This document shows positions 5,862 through 6,594 of a stretch of 6,594 nucleotides of DNA, piece by piece; position 1 is the stretch's first letter; the number at the start of each line of letters is the position of its first letter. The DNA comes from Oscillospiraceae bacterium. GTDB lineage: Bacteria > Bacillota_A > Clostridia > Oscillospirales > Ruminococcaceae. The position numbers and the translations under genes were made by a program. Below the pieces are notes generated by a model. The model saw nothing but the letters and a program-made list of their open reading frames with translations. It did no database searches and had not been told where the DNA came from. The DNA lies in contig JAFSHE010000329.1 of NCBI GenBank assembly GCA_017440445.1, positions 1 through 6,594 on the forward strand, read 5' to 3'.

Positions 5862-5910
5862 TACCGTTCTGTGAAAACGTTTTAACGGACTAGAGGCGGT
5901 AGGATATCCT
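5862..5910 (+). promoter_or_regulatory. leader with alternative pairings before the isomerase-family gene
   Basis: CCGTT (5864-5868) can pair with AACGG (5884-5888), while TACCG (5862-5866) can pair with CGGTA (5897-5901). The two share bases, so they exclude each other. A perfect palindrome AGGATATCCT follows at 5901-5910. No T-run marks a terminator and no known riboswitch core was recognised, so RNA-level control is only a possibility. Confidence 0.3.
5872..5885. promoter_or_regulatory. cre-like operator (CcpA / LacI family)
   Basis: TGAAAACGTTTTAA matches the catabolite-responsive element pattern TGWAANCGNTNWCA at 13 of 14 positions (A for C at position 13), with the central CG and palindromic AAAACGTTTT core. 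It lies about 30 bases downstream of the predicted transcription start, a position where a bound repressor would block elongation. The next gene is a sugar-isomerase homologue, which fits carbon catabolite repression. A dedicated LacI-family regulator could use the same kind of site. Confidence 0.6.
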
Positions 5911-5951
5911 GACGCTGGAATTATTAATCAATACGAAAGGAATTCAAACCA

Positions 5952-6594
5952 ATGAACAACGTTCCTGAAATTAAACTGGGCGTAGTTGCGGTTTCCCGTG
6001 ACTGCTTCCCCGAGTCCCTGTCCGTAAACAGAAGACAAGCACTTATCAAGGCTTACACTGACAAGTACGGCGCTGCTGAGATCTACGAATGTCCCATCTG
6101 CATCGTTGAGAGCGAGATCCACATGGTTCAGGCTCTTGAGGATATCAAGAAGGCCGGCTGTAACGCTCTGTGCGTTTACCTCGGCAACTTCGGTCCCGAG
6201 ATCTCCGAGACTCTGCTTGCAAAGCACTTCGATGGTCCTGTAATGTTCGCTGCTGCAGCTGAGGAGGACTCCAACACATCCCTTATCCAGGGCAGAGGCG
6301 ACGCTTACTGCGGTATGCTGAACGCTTCCTACAACCTGAAGCTCCGCAACATCAAGGCTTACATACCCGAGTACCCCGTTGGCACAGCATCTGAAGTAGC
6401 TGATATGATCCACGAGTTCCTGCCTGTTGCAAGAACAATGGTTGGTCTTTCCCAGCTTAAGATCATCAGCTTCGGTCCCCGTCCCCTCAACTTCCTTGCT
6501 TGTAACGCTCCCATCAAGCAGCTTTACAACCTCGGTGTTGAGATCGAGGAGAACTCCGAGCTTGACCTGTACGAGTCTTTCCTGAAGCACGCAA
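5952..6594 (+). CDS. L-fucose/L-arabinose isomerase-family protein, 5' part (runs off the window)
   Basis: An open frame of 214 codons with no stop before the window ends. It starts MNNVPEIKLGVVAVSRDCFP and has an alternating alpha/beta N-terminal region of the kind seen in L-fucose isomerase and related aldose-ketose isomerases (FucI/AraA relatives), with landmarks such as CVYLGNFGPE (74-83), YCGMLNASYNLKLRNIKAY (119-137) and ISFGPRPLNFLACNAP (172-187). Members are usually well over 400 residues, so about half or more is missing, including the metal-binding catalytic Glu/Asp expected in the C-terminal half; true fucose specificity cannot be judged. An AAAGGA site lies 10 bases before the ATG. 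Codon choice is strongly biased (GAG, AAG, AAC, TTC, CTG), which suggests high expression. It has its own promoter and a cre-like site upstream. Confidence 0.8.
   Translation, partial: MNNVPEIKLGVVAVSRDCFPESLSVNRRQALIKAYTDKYGAAEIYECPICIVESEIHMVQALEDIKKAGCNALCVYLGNFGPEISETLLAKHFDGPVMFAAAAEEDSNTSLIQGRGDAYCGMLNASYNLKLRNIKAYIPEYPVGTASEVADMIHEFLPVARTMVGLSQLKIISFGPRPLNFLACNAPIKQLYNLGVEIEENSELDLYESFLKHA

Noticed and set aside
5841..5951. Known riboswitch or T-box in the isomerase leader
   Set aside because: No T-box core sequence, terminator T-run or recognised riboswitch core is present.
5928..6590. Minus-strand open frame of 220 codons opposite the isomerase-family gene
   Set aside because: The plus-strand frame has family-like sequence, a ribosome binding site and a promoter; the antisense frame has none of these.

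Overview
The window looks like a chromosomal segment of an anaerobic Firmicute of the Ruminococcus type (Oscillospirales/Clostridia). This rests on four things seen in the sequence: a secreted protein ending in a cellulosome-style dockerin, FIVAR-like modules, sigma-A promoters and AGGAGG-type ribosome binding sites, and moderate GC content. The genus is an inference; no rRNA is present. No mobile element, CRISPR array, tRNA or rRNA was seen.

Left half, minus strand (transcribed right to left): a 71-residue four-cysteine protein (2628-2843) with its own strong promoter and a following hairpin-T terminator. Next comes a tight cluster of a PHP-family metal-dependent hydrolase (1849-2538), an OmpR/PhoB-type response regulator (1142-1828) and a HAMP-containing sensor histidine kinase (33-1142). 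Regulator and kinase overlap by one base (TGATG), so they form a translationally coupled two-component pair. At the left edge a near-consensus minus-strand promoter overlaps the kinase stop codon and should drive a gene outside the window.

Centre: a 286-base divergent intergenic region holds back-to-back promoters, two inverted repeats and a structured 5' leader.

Right half, plus strand: a 706-residue exported protein (leucine-rich repeats, two FIVAR-like helical modules, a beta-rich module, dockerin) is followed after 15 bases by smpB, the tmRNA-binding trans-translation factor. A strong intrinsic terminator follows smpB. A new transcription unit then starts with its own promoter, a leader carrying a near-consensus catabolite-repression (cre-like) operator and alternative hairpins, and the 5' part of an L-fucose/L-arabinose isomerase-family gene that runs off the end.

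No clearly undescribed system was found. The points most worth a second look are the dockerin gene-smpB pairing, the small Cys protein with a possible attenuator ahead of the PHP/two-component operon, and the cre-like leader of the isomerase gene.
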